Assembly: GCA_963681505.1 (NCBI GenBank)
Contig: OY811985.1
Coordinates: forward strand, 2,940,549 to 3,004,548
DNA length: 64,000 nt
Direction of reading: 5' to 3'
Source: Eunapius fragilis
Lineage: Eukaryota; Porifera; Demospongiae; Spongillida; Spongillidae
Part shown: positions 35,708 through 46,721 of the stretch, piece after piece
Numbering within the stretch: the stretch's first letter is position 1
How the letters are laid out: every line of letters starts with the position of its first letter
The notes under the pieces: generated by a model
Databases searched by the model: none
The model's input: the letters and a program-made list of their open reading frames with translations, nothing else
What the model was told of the DNA's origin: nothing
Translations under genes and position numbers: made by a program

Positions 35708-36216
35708 CAGGGCCGGCGGAAGCTTATATTAAGTGGTAGGGCAGGCTATGAATAATTAAGTACCACAAAAAATCACGACATAAACTTTCCATCCGTGCTC
35801 TGAGCTACGTTTATGGTTTATGGTCTGAGCTAGCTATGGTTATGAAGAAATAAATTGGGACAGTGTCCAGCTAAATCACCCTTATGGTTGGTACTTCTTC
35901 AAAATTTCCAGAACAAGCAAAAGAAAAGTAACGCTCGCATTGAAATGTATGGCTAATTATAAATTCAGTGCCTTATAACTTTGTGATGGATAGTCCGATT
36001 TAGGATGCGTAAGGACCATTTGACAGAAGCTCATGGGTGTTCAAGGAAAATCAAAAAATTTGAAAACTTGAAAAACTAGCCAGAAGGGTGATTCTGCTAG
36101 ACACTGTCCCAATTAATAACTTTTTAAAAATCAACGCAAAAATGAATATAATTATCTAGCGGGAAAAAAGTGGTAGGGCAAATGCCCTACCTGCCCTATA
36201 GGCTGCGCCGGCCCTG
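35708..36216. mobile_element. 509-bp MITE with CAGGGCCGGCG termini
   Basis: Starts CAGGGCCGGCGGAAGC and ends GCTGCGCCGGCCCTG. Inner inverted words (GGTAGGGCA and its complement) extend the terminal repeats. The flanks TTATATGC and TTAATGCG are similar but not identical, so an 8-bp hAT-like duplication with later change is possible. Confidence 0.7.
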
Positions 36217-36292
36217 TTAATGCGGGCACTCATTCTAAATTTGCCTAGTATTATATTAAACGAATTTTTAAAAATATTACTAAGGTATGTTC

Positions 36293-37141
36293 TACAAAGC
36301 ATAGATAGTTTAGAGATGGATTGGAAGCACGGTTAATTGTCACGAATTATCACCTACACTCCGTGATCTGCTGGTATGCTGTGAGCATAGATAGTTGCGT
36401 GTACTTCAGATACTAAATCTATGGCTGAGGCAATGACAAAACCCGACGAAATACTTAAAAGAGCTGTTGAAAATGTGTTAGCTGACGATGGCTTTAAGGT
36501 TCAGACTCCATCGTCGAGAAGCGCTGTTGAAAATTAAAAACCTCGTACATAAATCACAAAAATCCGCGTTGTTTGAGGCAGCGTATTAAGAAAACCAAGT
36601 ACTATTTTCAAAAAACGAAAAAAGTCCCTCCTGGAGCTTTCACTGAACACTTAGGATTGGTTCGTAGAATTACAAAACCACTTAGGATGGCTCGTAAACA
36701 GGTACATGCACGAGGTATACTATTTTATGCCCTCAACTACTATATGACGGTGTCACACACGATCGGATGAAGATAAAACAAAACAAAAAAAAATCCCTCC
36801 TAGAGAAATGACCTCTATAAGCATAGAAAACATAATAAACCTTTGGAGACTCACCCGTTTCTCACAAAAGGTACATAAGCACACAACAGTGGTGAAATTA
36901 TCGGTACGAAGCGCGCGTAGTACGAACAGTGGCTATTTTAAGTTAATACCTTACAGAACACTTAACGTTCAAATAGGCGATGAGGAATGTCCACCAAAAA
37001 TCAGTATGGCACAGTTTGCCGACTTTTGCCTCGATTTGCCCTCTAGAAAGGTGTGATTCGCGCGATCACGGAGTGCGCGCGTAGTCTTAATGGCTCACGT
37101 GATGCGCTTCCAATCCATCTCTAAACTATCTATGTACAAAG
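36293..37141. mobile_element. 835-bp TIR element with 7-bp target duplication (P-element-like)
   Basis: Perfect 29-bp terminal inverted repeats at 36300-36328 and 37106-37134 (starting CATAGATAGTTTAGAGATGG) are flanked by TACAAAG on both sides (36293-36299 and 37135-37141). A subterminal inverted word, CACTCCGTGATC and its complement, lies further in. Termini starting CAT, subterminal inverted repeats and a 7-8-bp duplication recall P elements, but no THAP or transposase domain is encoded. Open frames at 36573-36770 and 36808-37056 are unrecognised. The perfect ends suggest a recent insertion. Confidence 0.8.
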
Positions 37142-38783
37142 AGAATACGCAAAAGTTTTAGACGTTGGGTGTCTAACTTCAGACCATCGGTACCAGCATG
37201 GATTGTTTTAATTATGAAACATAAGTTTCTGCTACGGTTACTGTCCTTTTTTACGCTAATGCTATTTCTGGTAAGGAAAGACCACCCCCCTTACCCGGCA
37301 TATTTCCAATCCAGCTCTGTGCATCTCATTCTGATTTCGGGCTTTATTTCTCGCAGCTACCATTGATATCGAAGGATCTCATCGGGTTGTGGTGACGGGT
37401 ACAGCCCTGCCGTATTTATCGAATAAGCCTACCACCCGTCCGTCTCCACGCTTCTGGCACCCGGAACGGAAACCAACTGTATCTACTAGCATACCTGACA
37501 TTATTCATTCGGTCTGCCTTAGTTCGCTGTCTATAGTCCCTGCTGAAGGCGACTCTGTGAACAAAATGAGGGGGTAACCCCCAGGGGCTTACTACACAGC
37601 AACTTGCTGTCCCCACTGCCTCCTCTATCTGTCTCCCTTCCATTTCCTTCGCTCACTACCTCCTTAGATCCATTGCAGTCCTCTGTACTAGACCCCACTG
37701 ATGTCATTCTATATGGGCTCCTGCAAAATGGTATAAATCCAGAATTGAAAATAAACTGAGCAGTAACTTTTTTAAAAACTACTAATTAATAACTATATAT
37801 TAATCACTGGCATGTTTTTTGGTTCAATAGCATAATTTTTCCATGCTCAGCTCTGGAGTTATACCAGTTCTACTAGTTCATGATTTTGCGCGACTTTCCA
37901 ACCACCCTGTTCATGTAAAAATCTATGATCAAGCTGTGAATTTCTATTATTGTATATCTGACTGAGTCAGTATAGTTAGTGACAACACACCTTCATATGC
38001 TTCAAAGAAGGCAGGATCCTTGTGAATAACTTGCATTGTGTCATGCTTTGCAAAACTAAGCGAGACTAAAAAGGAAATGTAATTATTAGCATCATAATTA
38101 ACACGTATTTGAATTTAGCATAGATGATGGAGAGATCAAAAGCAGCTGACCTTCCCATCTCCCAACAAGGGATGAGGATGTCAGCTGGTCATGTATACTT
38201 ACCATCGTCACTTCCAACTTCATCCTGGGACCTAAGCCTGCGCATCTGCAAGGCTCCTGAAAAGCATCATACGGAGAGAGATCACATCACCCCCATGTTT
38301 GCAGATGAAGGCATGGTGGCCTAATAGTCCAAGGAGTGAGAGGGGCAACATATGCAGTTAGGATCTATGGTGACTTGCATGCCTAACCAACACTTTACTG
38401 CAACCTGAAATTCTGATGGATCCAAGCGGGGATGGAACAAGAGATTGTTCAGGCAGCAGCATTAGGTGAGGACTCAGCTAATAAACATGTTCTGTCAACA
38501 CAGGAGACAAGGGTTCAGCAACTCTTGGAACTGTCAGTCTCCTATTTTACTAGACAAGGACTTCCGACTCTATATCCCATCTATAACAGTGTTAAAAAGA
38601 GAGTGCATCATCAGAAAAGACAGACACATTATACTGCTCAATAGACCCGACTAAATGCTTGTATGGTGGTCTAATGGTTCTAGCTGTACATGTGGTATTG
38701 CAATAATTTGTTCATCCATTGCAACAGAACTACAATAAAACGTTGATATCATTTTACAATGTGTATGTTCCTGATGCATGGTG
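37142..38783. other. Intergenic stretch, no gene supported
   Basis: Open frames at 37169-37366, 37389-37577 and 38432-38644 (+) have no recognisable domain and no splice chain joining them in phase. Two tRNA box-A-like words (near 38308 and 38668) lack a matching box B. Possibly SINE or older TE debris, not claimed. Confidence 0.4.
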
Positions 38784-38802
38784 TTGTTCAGTGGCGGATA
38801 CA

Positions 38803-38834
<32 letters not shown>

Positions 38835-39107
38835 AACTGGGTTTTGCCCCCCCCCCCGCCAAGTTAGAAATTAAATATTCATAGCTACAAGGGGCATTGT
38901 CTTACGTCGCCCTGATGATACAAATACAACGAAAACGCGCCGAAGTAACATGACAACAGTAAAAAGCGGCTGGGGCGAAGCCCCAGACCCCGGGTACATC
39001 TTCCTCTCTTACGCGCAATATTTCGTAGCAACGCCCAAACCATGATTATTAACGCCCCTCCCCTTAGCCCCCCCTCGCAAAAAAATTCTGGATCCGCCCC
39101 TGTTGTT
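38784..39107. mobile_element. MITE with CAGTGGCGGAT termini, containing a 31-base G run
   Basis: Body 38789-39102 begins CAGTGGCGGATACAGG and ends CTGGATCCGCCCCTG, imperfect inverted ends. The flank TTGTT is present on both sides (38784-38788 and 39103-39107). Inside are G31 (38803-38833) and C11 (38847-38857), which can pair. No coding capacity. Confidence 0.7.
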
Positions 39108-39320
39108 GGGTCTGCAGTCATGTAGCATAGATTATACAATAAATGGATTGGAAACATTTAAGCCTGGTTCACAATAATATGACGCAAGAGCCCGCGATGC
39201 GTCATGATGAAAAAGTTCTGCACTGGGCTCGGCCGTCAATTTTTAATAACGTACAGGTATCGGGTGTGGTTTAGGTGTGGTTTATCGCGTCGCAGGAATA
39301 GAAATTTTTTCTATTCCTGC

Positions 39321-39600
39321 GCAGGGACGGATGCAGGAATTTAGGAAGGGGGGGGGGGGGGCACCAATTAATAAAAACTTTAATGAAGTGGAAAATTGGC
39401 GTGTTCACCGAAAGGGGGTGGGTACGGGCCCCTTCCGCGCGAAGCGCTGAAGCTTTTGGTAGTTATACGTTCAAAACGCAATATTGCGCGGCTATTAATA
39501 TATAGTTACAGAACGAAAGGGGGGGGCACGTGCCCCTGGTGCCCCGGCTTGAGCCCCTCCCCCCCCCCCCCCCCCCGGCCATCCAAATTTTTCCATGAGA
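39321..39600. mobile_element. Related MITE copy, right end unclear
   Basis: Begins GCAGGGACGGATGCAGG, then G14 (39348-39361), and shares the design of 38789-39102: a G run, a GCGAAGC-type inner hairpin, and a late C run (39559-39576). A matching right terminus was not found, so it is probably truncated. Confidence 0.5.
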
Positions 39601-40989
39601 ATAATATTAAAATTATCATGTGTAATTAGAATTAACCACCGATAACGGTAATCGCATACTATGTCTTAAGTTCATTAGTGGCGCCTCGACAAACGATCCA
39701 TCACTTGATTTGAACTCTTAACATTAGCATGCTTAGGAACGGTATGAATCGGCAGTGGCTGTGTGGCTGAGGACAGGTGGCAAACCCACGTACGTTCGTA
39801 TACGTTCATATACTTGTCAGTTTACTGGTGATTGTGTGGAGAAATACTGGTTTGCTCCTCCAGCCATACCGCCTCTGTGAATCTGGCTGAACTGTGATTA
39901 TTCAATGCATTAATAAACCGTAATACCAGCTAGCCGTCACATTCATATGTTTGGAGTTTTCATTTCACCAGGTGTTATTTGCATGAACGCATCCATGCAA
40001 TTTGTGATTTAACTGCTCGTTAAATGCCTCGATTTATGAAATCTGCGCGATACAGTGTCCAGTGCACAGGAAAGAACGTACGAAGGGCGTGGCAGGTTTT
40101 TAAAAATGATTTATTCACAACTATCAACTAATTTCCTGCTACGAATAATATTATCGAAGGCGGGCGGTTTAAACCGCCAACAGATCCGGTACTAAGTCAG
40201 CTTCATTTCAAGCTGTTGTGGACCTTGTCATCCAGGTAGCAGTAATAAAAATCAAAGTACAGCTGTAGACATCTACTCTCTACCTCATCATTACAATTGC
40301 CTTCAACAATGATCATGCAGATATAATCAAAGATCATTCAGTGGTCTATCCATATAGCAATGCAAGCAATTTCCCCTTTGGAATTACAGGATTTAAAAGT
40401 GAACCACACGTGTTAGCTTTTACATTAATCCAATCCAATAACATGAAAAGCCCACAGCATGTCAAATATGATAGCCTGGAAGATGGAGCTACAATGAATA
40501 TGCAAAGATAGATGAAAGTTTGTAGTACATGTAGATTACTAGGTTCACCATGTAATATGAGGTTCAGCCATTGTCATGTATATAATTCTGTCACCGATCA
40601 ATCCAGGTCCAGGAAAAGTGCATGCTGCTTAGTAAAGCAATTTGGTAGTGGCATTAGTAATGTGTATGCGTGGTCTTATCCTAAATCATTTCCTCTTGTT
40701 ACACACATTAATTATCCATGGATAGGTAATAGCAAACAGGAGATCAAAGAATAACACCATTTCTACTGTACGACAAGCAGACAAACACGTCTACCAAGCT
40801 CTTACTTTAATTTGGTAATAAAAACAGATAGCAATGACCTTTTACTACTGTGGTATATACCTCTAGCTGACACCCCCCCCCCGCATATATTGGTACAATA
40901 GTGAGCTCATGCGAATGAAGGTTTCTCGCACAGCAGGAATTATGGAAGCCAATATATACGTATATATATATACGTATACATATACGTGG
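39601..40989. other. Intergenic, nothing recognised beyond an AT-rich palindrome
   Basis: No coding signal. Near 40950-40986 an alternating TATACGTATA-type sequence forms a small palindrome just past the TXNL4A stop codon. Confidence 0.4.
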
Positions 40990-41418
40990 CTAGTATCTGT
41001 ACTTGGTGGAGTAGTCCTTCGGGGATACCACAAGACCACGTCCTTTCCGCGCACCTCTGTACACGCACTCCACAATGTCCAACATCTCCTGCGGGTCCTC
41101 CAAGGCCCAGTTAATCTTGTTGTTGTTACCCGTGCCGAGGTCGATCATGATGTGTTTGTTTCGATAGAAGAACATCACGGTACAAGGATCATACAACTCG
41201 TACATCTTGTTAAAGTCTGGAATCTCCGTGACATCAACCAAGTAAATTACGGCGAAATTCTTGACTTTGTCCGCTATTTTGTAAAGGATTTCGTCCATTT
41301 GCATGCATGTAGGGTCCCAGTCGTGGCCAAACCTTATCACTACGACTCTGTCCTCTTCAGCTAAGATAGCCTGGTCCACTTGCCATCCGTTGTGGACATG
41401 AGGTAGCATATACGACAT
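40990..41418 (-). CDS. TXNL4A: Thioredoxin-like protein 4A / DIM1, U5 snRNP 15-kDa protein
   Basis: A complete 142-residue frame, ATG at 41418-41416 and stop at 40992-40990, without introns. It begins MSYMLPHVHNGWQVDQAIL and ends LVVSPKDYSTKYRY, nearly residue for residue like human TXNL4A, which is also 142 aa. The protein has a thioredoxin fold without redox activity (FGHDWDPTC at the would-be active site). It belongs to the U4/U6.U5 tri-snRNP in the nucleus, where it acts in pre-mRNA splicing. The absence of introns contrasts with the heavily split genes around it, and may reflect ancient intron loss or retroposition of a functional copy. It is divergent from CUL3, 295 bases away. Full conservation argues for a working gene. 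Confidence 0.97.
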   Translation of the reverse strand: MSYMLPHVHNGWQVDQAILAEEDRVVVIRFGHDWDPTCMQMDEILYKIADKVKNFAVIYLVDVTEIPDFNKMYELYDPCTVMFFYRNKHIMIDLGTGNNNKINWALEDPQEMLDIVECVYRGARKGRGLVVSPKDYSTKYRY

Positions 41419-41713
41419 TTTCTGTGGTTAAAGGCACACCACAGATAAGTCCCATACAATAGTGCCTTGTCACTACACATACCTATTTTCAAACGTAGAA
41501 CCCTATTAATAATACAATTATTTGCACAAACAACAAGTTGGTTATTAATTGCGTCATTAACTTGCACCGTAGTCGAGTCATCGTTCAATATACGATGATC
41601 GTAACAATAATAAACGTGATGTGACTTGTCAAGTGGCTGGTTGTCGCTGTCCTGCAGTAAGACAATCGAAATTTTAATTCGGTGGTTGTGTACTTGAGTT
41701 AAAAGTAAAGAAA
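41419..41713. promoter_or_regulatory. Shared divergent promoter interval, TXNL4A / CUL3
   Basis: The two start codons are 295 bases apart in head-to-head orientation, so both promoters and both 5' UTRs must lie here unless an untranslated exon lies elsewhere. No TATA box or other core element is convincing. It is moderately AT-rich, with no CpG cluster visible. Confidence 0.6.
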
Positions 41714-42134
41714 ATGAGTGCGGTAACCAAAAAAGAGGGAAAGATGCGAATCAAGGCCTTCCCAGTAAGTTTCGCGGTGTTTTCAGCTGTGAAACCACGT
41801 TGCTCGAAGCTTCAGAAACCGATTTAATGGTATTGGAATATCGTATGATAATGATATTCTACCCTGCCAGATCATGATGGACCCTAAGTATGTTGACGAC
41901 ATCTTGAAGTTGCTCAGAAATGCCATTCGGGAGATCCAGAAGAAGAACAACAGTGGTTTGAGTTTTGAAGAGCTGTATAGGTTCGTGTTTACTTTTATAG
42001 GGTACTTTAGTGCACTGTGAAAGTACACAGCGCTAACGCCTGTAACTCCTGGCTCCAATTGGAGCACACCGTTTGTCTGATTGCTTAGACTACCGACTTC
42101 CATTCATATTTGGATACTGATATCTGCCTATCAG

Positions 42135-42169
<35 letters not shown>

Positions 42170-45100
42170 AATAGCGAGAGTATATGAGTACTATAGTAAT
42201 AGTAGAATCATGTATAGAATCATGTATATATGATGTATGGGTTTACGGGTTTATAGTTGGATTTGTGGTGGTCGAGGTCAAGCTGTGTTGTGGTGATATC
42301 TGTACCTTGCTGGTTTGTGCAGTGGATATTGCCTTGTGGGCAGCACTCTCAAACACCCTGACAAAAATGAAATATAGGCATGTTTTTATGCTGCTCAGCC
42401 GGCTATCACCGAAGGTTTATAAAGCATGGGCAGGATGAAGATACCAATCAAAACAGTTTGCTTGATAGTTTTCAGTGCTTTGGTTTGGGAGAATTATGCA
42501 ATAATCATTCTGCAATCCAATTTATTGCACTTAGGCTTGGAAACGTGGAAAAAAACTCTGTGACAAGTATAGCTTGAGTTGTATATCCCTAGTAGTTTAA
42601 TCCTTCGGGGCTTGGGGTGAACTAGCCTTAAACACTTCCTCCAGACATGAATCCCACCTTTCTATTCAAGCCAATTTCATTGTATGCACTACTCTTAGTT
42701 AATATCTACAAGAGGCTGAATACGTGTCTTTCTTGCATGGGCAGATCCCAGTGCCATCTTTTCAGAGTTCTCCTTATCTTGCTGTTGACTTAACCTACGT
42801 TTTGGTTTATCTGTATGTGTGTGTATTTTTATTTATGTAAATCTGCATTAATATTATAAAACTCGTTACACTGCGTAAGTCATTGAGTCAGGAAACACAT
42901 TGGTTAGGAGTTAATTGTGGCCCACGTGACCTTGGTAGTCATAATTATTTTCGTCTGTAAGTTGTAGTTGTATTAATGATTAATGTTTCAAACAGATGCA
43001 GACAATTTGTATTAAATTATCTTCGTACAGTACAATAAGCGTCATTTAAGGAATATCACAATTAAGAAGTCTGTGGGGGTTTACACACCTGAAGGGTGTT
43101 GTGTGTAAGTTTTCTTGAATTTCACCCTTTAGGAATAGGGCATGCACTCTGAATAGCTGGAGTGTTCACACCCCATGGATTCTATCTAGCACATGATTTA
43201 GGCCTAGATTTGATCTTATTTTTGAATTATGGGGGGGGGGGGGGGGGGGGCTGTTGATACATGTGCCATAGGAATTCGATGTGCATGACAATGCTGACCA
43301 GTATTAGATTCTCCATAGTTTCTAATAGTGCACATCTTTTACTGCATCTTTACAATTAAGGAATCGGACCACTTCAAATATTCCAATTAAAGAATCTTAA
43401 TGAATTGTGGCATTCCTTTTTACATTAGCCTTCTATGTGCCTTTAAGAAGGCATTTGTTGTGTGAATCCAATGTGCATGGAGTTGTGACTACTATTAAGA
43501 CTAGCAGCATTTTCAAAATGGTGTGTTTTTATTGTTTTACCCTAGAAATGCATACACACTTGTCCTGCACAAGCAAGGCAAAAAGCTGTATGCTATGTTG
43601 AAGGAGGTCATAACAACTCATCTGGTTGAAGAGGTATGCTACATTATTGTGTGCAATGTGTACTTAATTGTTGGTTTGCACAGGCTTTACTGAAGTCTTT
43701 GTGGTGATGTGGTGCCATAAGTAGCATGGTGATAGGTTTAGGCCCCAAGTAATGTTATTTACAGGGACCTGCCTTAACAGTCACCTCAGCATACAGCCTC
43801 ATCACTGAAGTCGCAAAATGATAAGCTGGGCCACCTTTCTACAAAGCCATTTACATTAGGCTCAAAGCTGACCTTTAGACAGGCCCCGCAGTGCTACTCA
43901 AACTTGTACTACAGTAGGTTATTCTGGTAGTTGAATTCACTACACCTGTAGTTGAAAGCTGAATTAGAACTCATCATTATACTGCCCTTATATTACAAGT
44001 GCAGTTTGCACTTGACACATTAGGCATTAATAAGCTAATAAGTGGCTATTAAAATCATCACAAGCAGCCAACGGTTATTGCAGACGTTATTGATTGGTTT
44101 GTACAATAACCTTTCCAAAGGTATATATGTACCTGATTGCAAATAGAAATTAAATTTTAGCCCGTTCGATGGTAATGATCTGACCAAGTAGTTTTTAAAA
44201 ACATAGTATAACACAGGCTAGTTTTTGGAAGTACAATGAATATAACGTTCCATAACCCAATGAATTAGTACCAATGTCCATGTACAGGTGCAAATTTTAA
44301 TATGTGTATGTATGTATACTCTTGCTACTTAACTCACGCCAAAATCTGCCAGGTGACTTTATTTGTAGCATGAATCATTTAGACTGTAGACAAGAAAACT
44401 GGTTTTTATGTTCAGTCAACATTTCTGTACAAGAAACATTTTTATATATTTAAAAAAAACTGCGGTTCTAAGCTCTTCTTTCTTTCACCATTTACTGATT
44501 AGACTTAGGAGCTCTATTTATTTTTTAGGTACCACTCATTCATTGCTTCTATTTGAAAATCAAGCCTGGCATTATTAAGGGATCTGCTCCAACATGGTGT
44601 AATACAAATATTTAAACCAATGTGCATTGTATCTCAATAGAATTAATGGTGAACAGTACACGCATCAATCCCCTCACATATATTCAGGTCCAGCAGGAGG
44701 TCTTGGCAGCATCACTTCAAGGTACCTTCTTGGAAGTGCTGAACTGTGCCTGGTCCGACCACCAGACTGCCATGGTGATGATCAGGGACATCCTCATGTA
44801 CATGGTATGCCACTTACTGTGTATGCATTTGTGTACAGGAGGCTACCTTTTGTACTATGTAGTTGGCCAGTTCTGATGTTGTGTGCCACTAAATTTCTGA
44901 ATTTGGCCACTTATTCTAGGATGACAAAATTAATAATTGTGTTATTAGCACTTTTTGTGCCACAATAGCAGACTTTGAAAACTCTGGCAATGTTGTATTA
45001 TTGTGTTCCATAACTGTCGCAATGCTGCCTGCAAAATGATATATACTCCTGTAACCCCTAGGGTAACAAACTCGTTTGCATTTAGGAATGCGCTACATGA

Positions 45101-46673
45101 GGGATGAAGTGTTTGGTTTACCTCTTCCATCTCTAGTTTAGTGTTATATTGGGATACACTAACATGTACTGGAGGTGTAAAATGCTGTGATCAGATTAGG
45201 ATATTGCGCTATCCCTGGGGAAGGGAAATAAGAATTTTCAGAGAAGTTGAACTGATCGTATTTAGTAAATGTTATAACTCATAACACAATGACTGCTAAA
45301 TGAATATTTTTCTAAGGTCTGTCCAGAATAAATGGTGGTGCACCTGGACAAAGTTCGTGTACTTCTGAACCAGCTCCTACATGTATATCATAACACACCA
45401 CAATGTCGATTTTACCGCACAGAATTACTACTGTGATATCGACTTCACCCCCCCCCCCCCCCCCCCCCCCACCCCACCCCCCAACCTCTCTACTGCATTG
45501 GATACCTAAATAAAATACTTTATAAGTGGTTATCATGTTACTGATCTAAATCAGATTGTGGTACTTTTCATTGCATTACAGGCAGATTGAGGTTTGTTAT
45601 AGGTATAAATCATTTCAATCCTTTGTTCCACTTGTGGGTGCAACTTATTTATACTGTATGCTGACTGTATTTCCATGCAGATGCGTGCTAAAATATTTTC
45701 CGTTATAGTTAAGATTTGTGTTTATGTCTTTGTTTGTATCCTACCTACTCAGGACCGTGTCTATGTCAATCAACATGAGCCAATGAATGTGTATGACCTT
45801 GGCCTGACCCTGTTTAGGGATGAAGTGCTTCACCATGCTGGTGTCAGGGACAGGCTGAAGCGAGACCTGTTAGAGGTGATAGCCTGTGAAAGAAGAGGAG
45901 AGATCAGGGAAAGGTTAATTATTACTGCTGAATTGTTTGTATGTGTACACGTACATGTATGACTGACACATGTGGTTTACTAAGTATAGAGAAATTGTTC
46001 TATATGATACTACTGCAGTACAGGCCTGAATCTAATCCTTCATTGTAAGATTTTCTTGGCTGGCTTTACTTCGGTACATGTACTTCTCATAAATCCAGAT
46101 GACTGAATTTAAATAAGTGTTATTTAATTCATTAAAGCCAAGTCGCCATAATCTGTAAATTAAATGTGCCTTTGTTTACGGGTTGGAATCTTGATTAATT
46201 TTGTGGTGTGCTTCATAGAGAGTTACTGTGCACTTGATTAGTTCTTTACAGCTCGGAATCAGTTATTTAGAATATCACGGTCTATATTTGATATCACCAT
46301 CTTGTGCTTCAAAATAGTGAACCAATTATATATATCTGCTGACCTAAGTTACAACACTTTCCAGTATTACATAACTGCTTCCTTTAGTGAAACATGTTTG
46401 TCAATTCTATAGACTCGAGAAATATAAATATACCCAACCCAAGTGAAAAGGTACGCTTTGAGAGGCGTTTATACACATAATAGTGCATTAATAAGCGTCA
46501 TTGCCTAGACACCATGGGTGATAACGCGTTGAATGCTCAAAGGTTACATTTTCGTCTGGGTATAGGCACTATTGCCTGCTTCTTGCTTGATGAGTATGCA
46601 TTAAAAATTAAATCAATAACCATTGAAGTTTCTGTTGTCACCATAACGTAAGCAGATTATTATCTACTGATGT

Positions 46674-46721
<48 letters not shown>

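Noticed and set aside
37169-37577. Apparent signal-peptide exon (KHKFLLRLLSFFTLMLFL) followed by a possible second exon
   Set aside because: The donor and acceptor phases do not match; the joined frame stops after a few residues.
38300-38700. tRNA-like box A words suggesting a SINE or tRNA gene
   Set aside because: No box B at the right distance and no cloverleaf could be drawn.
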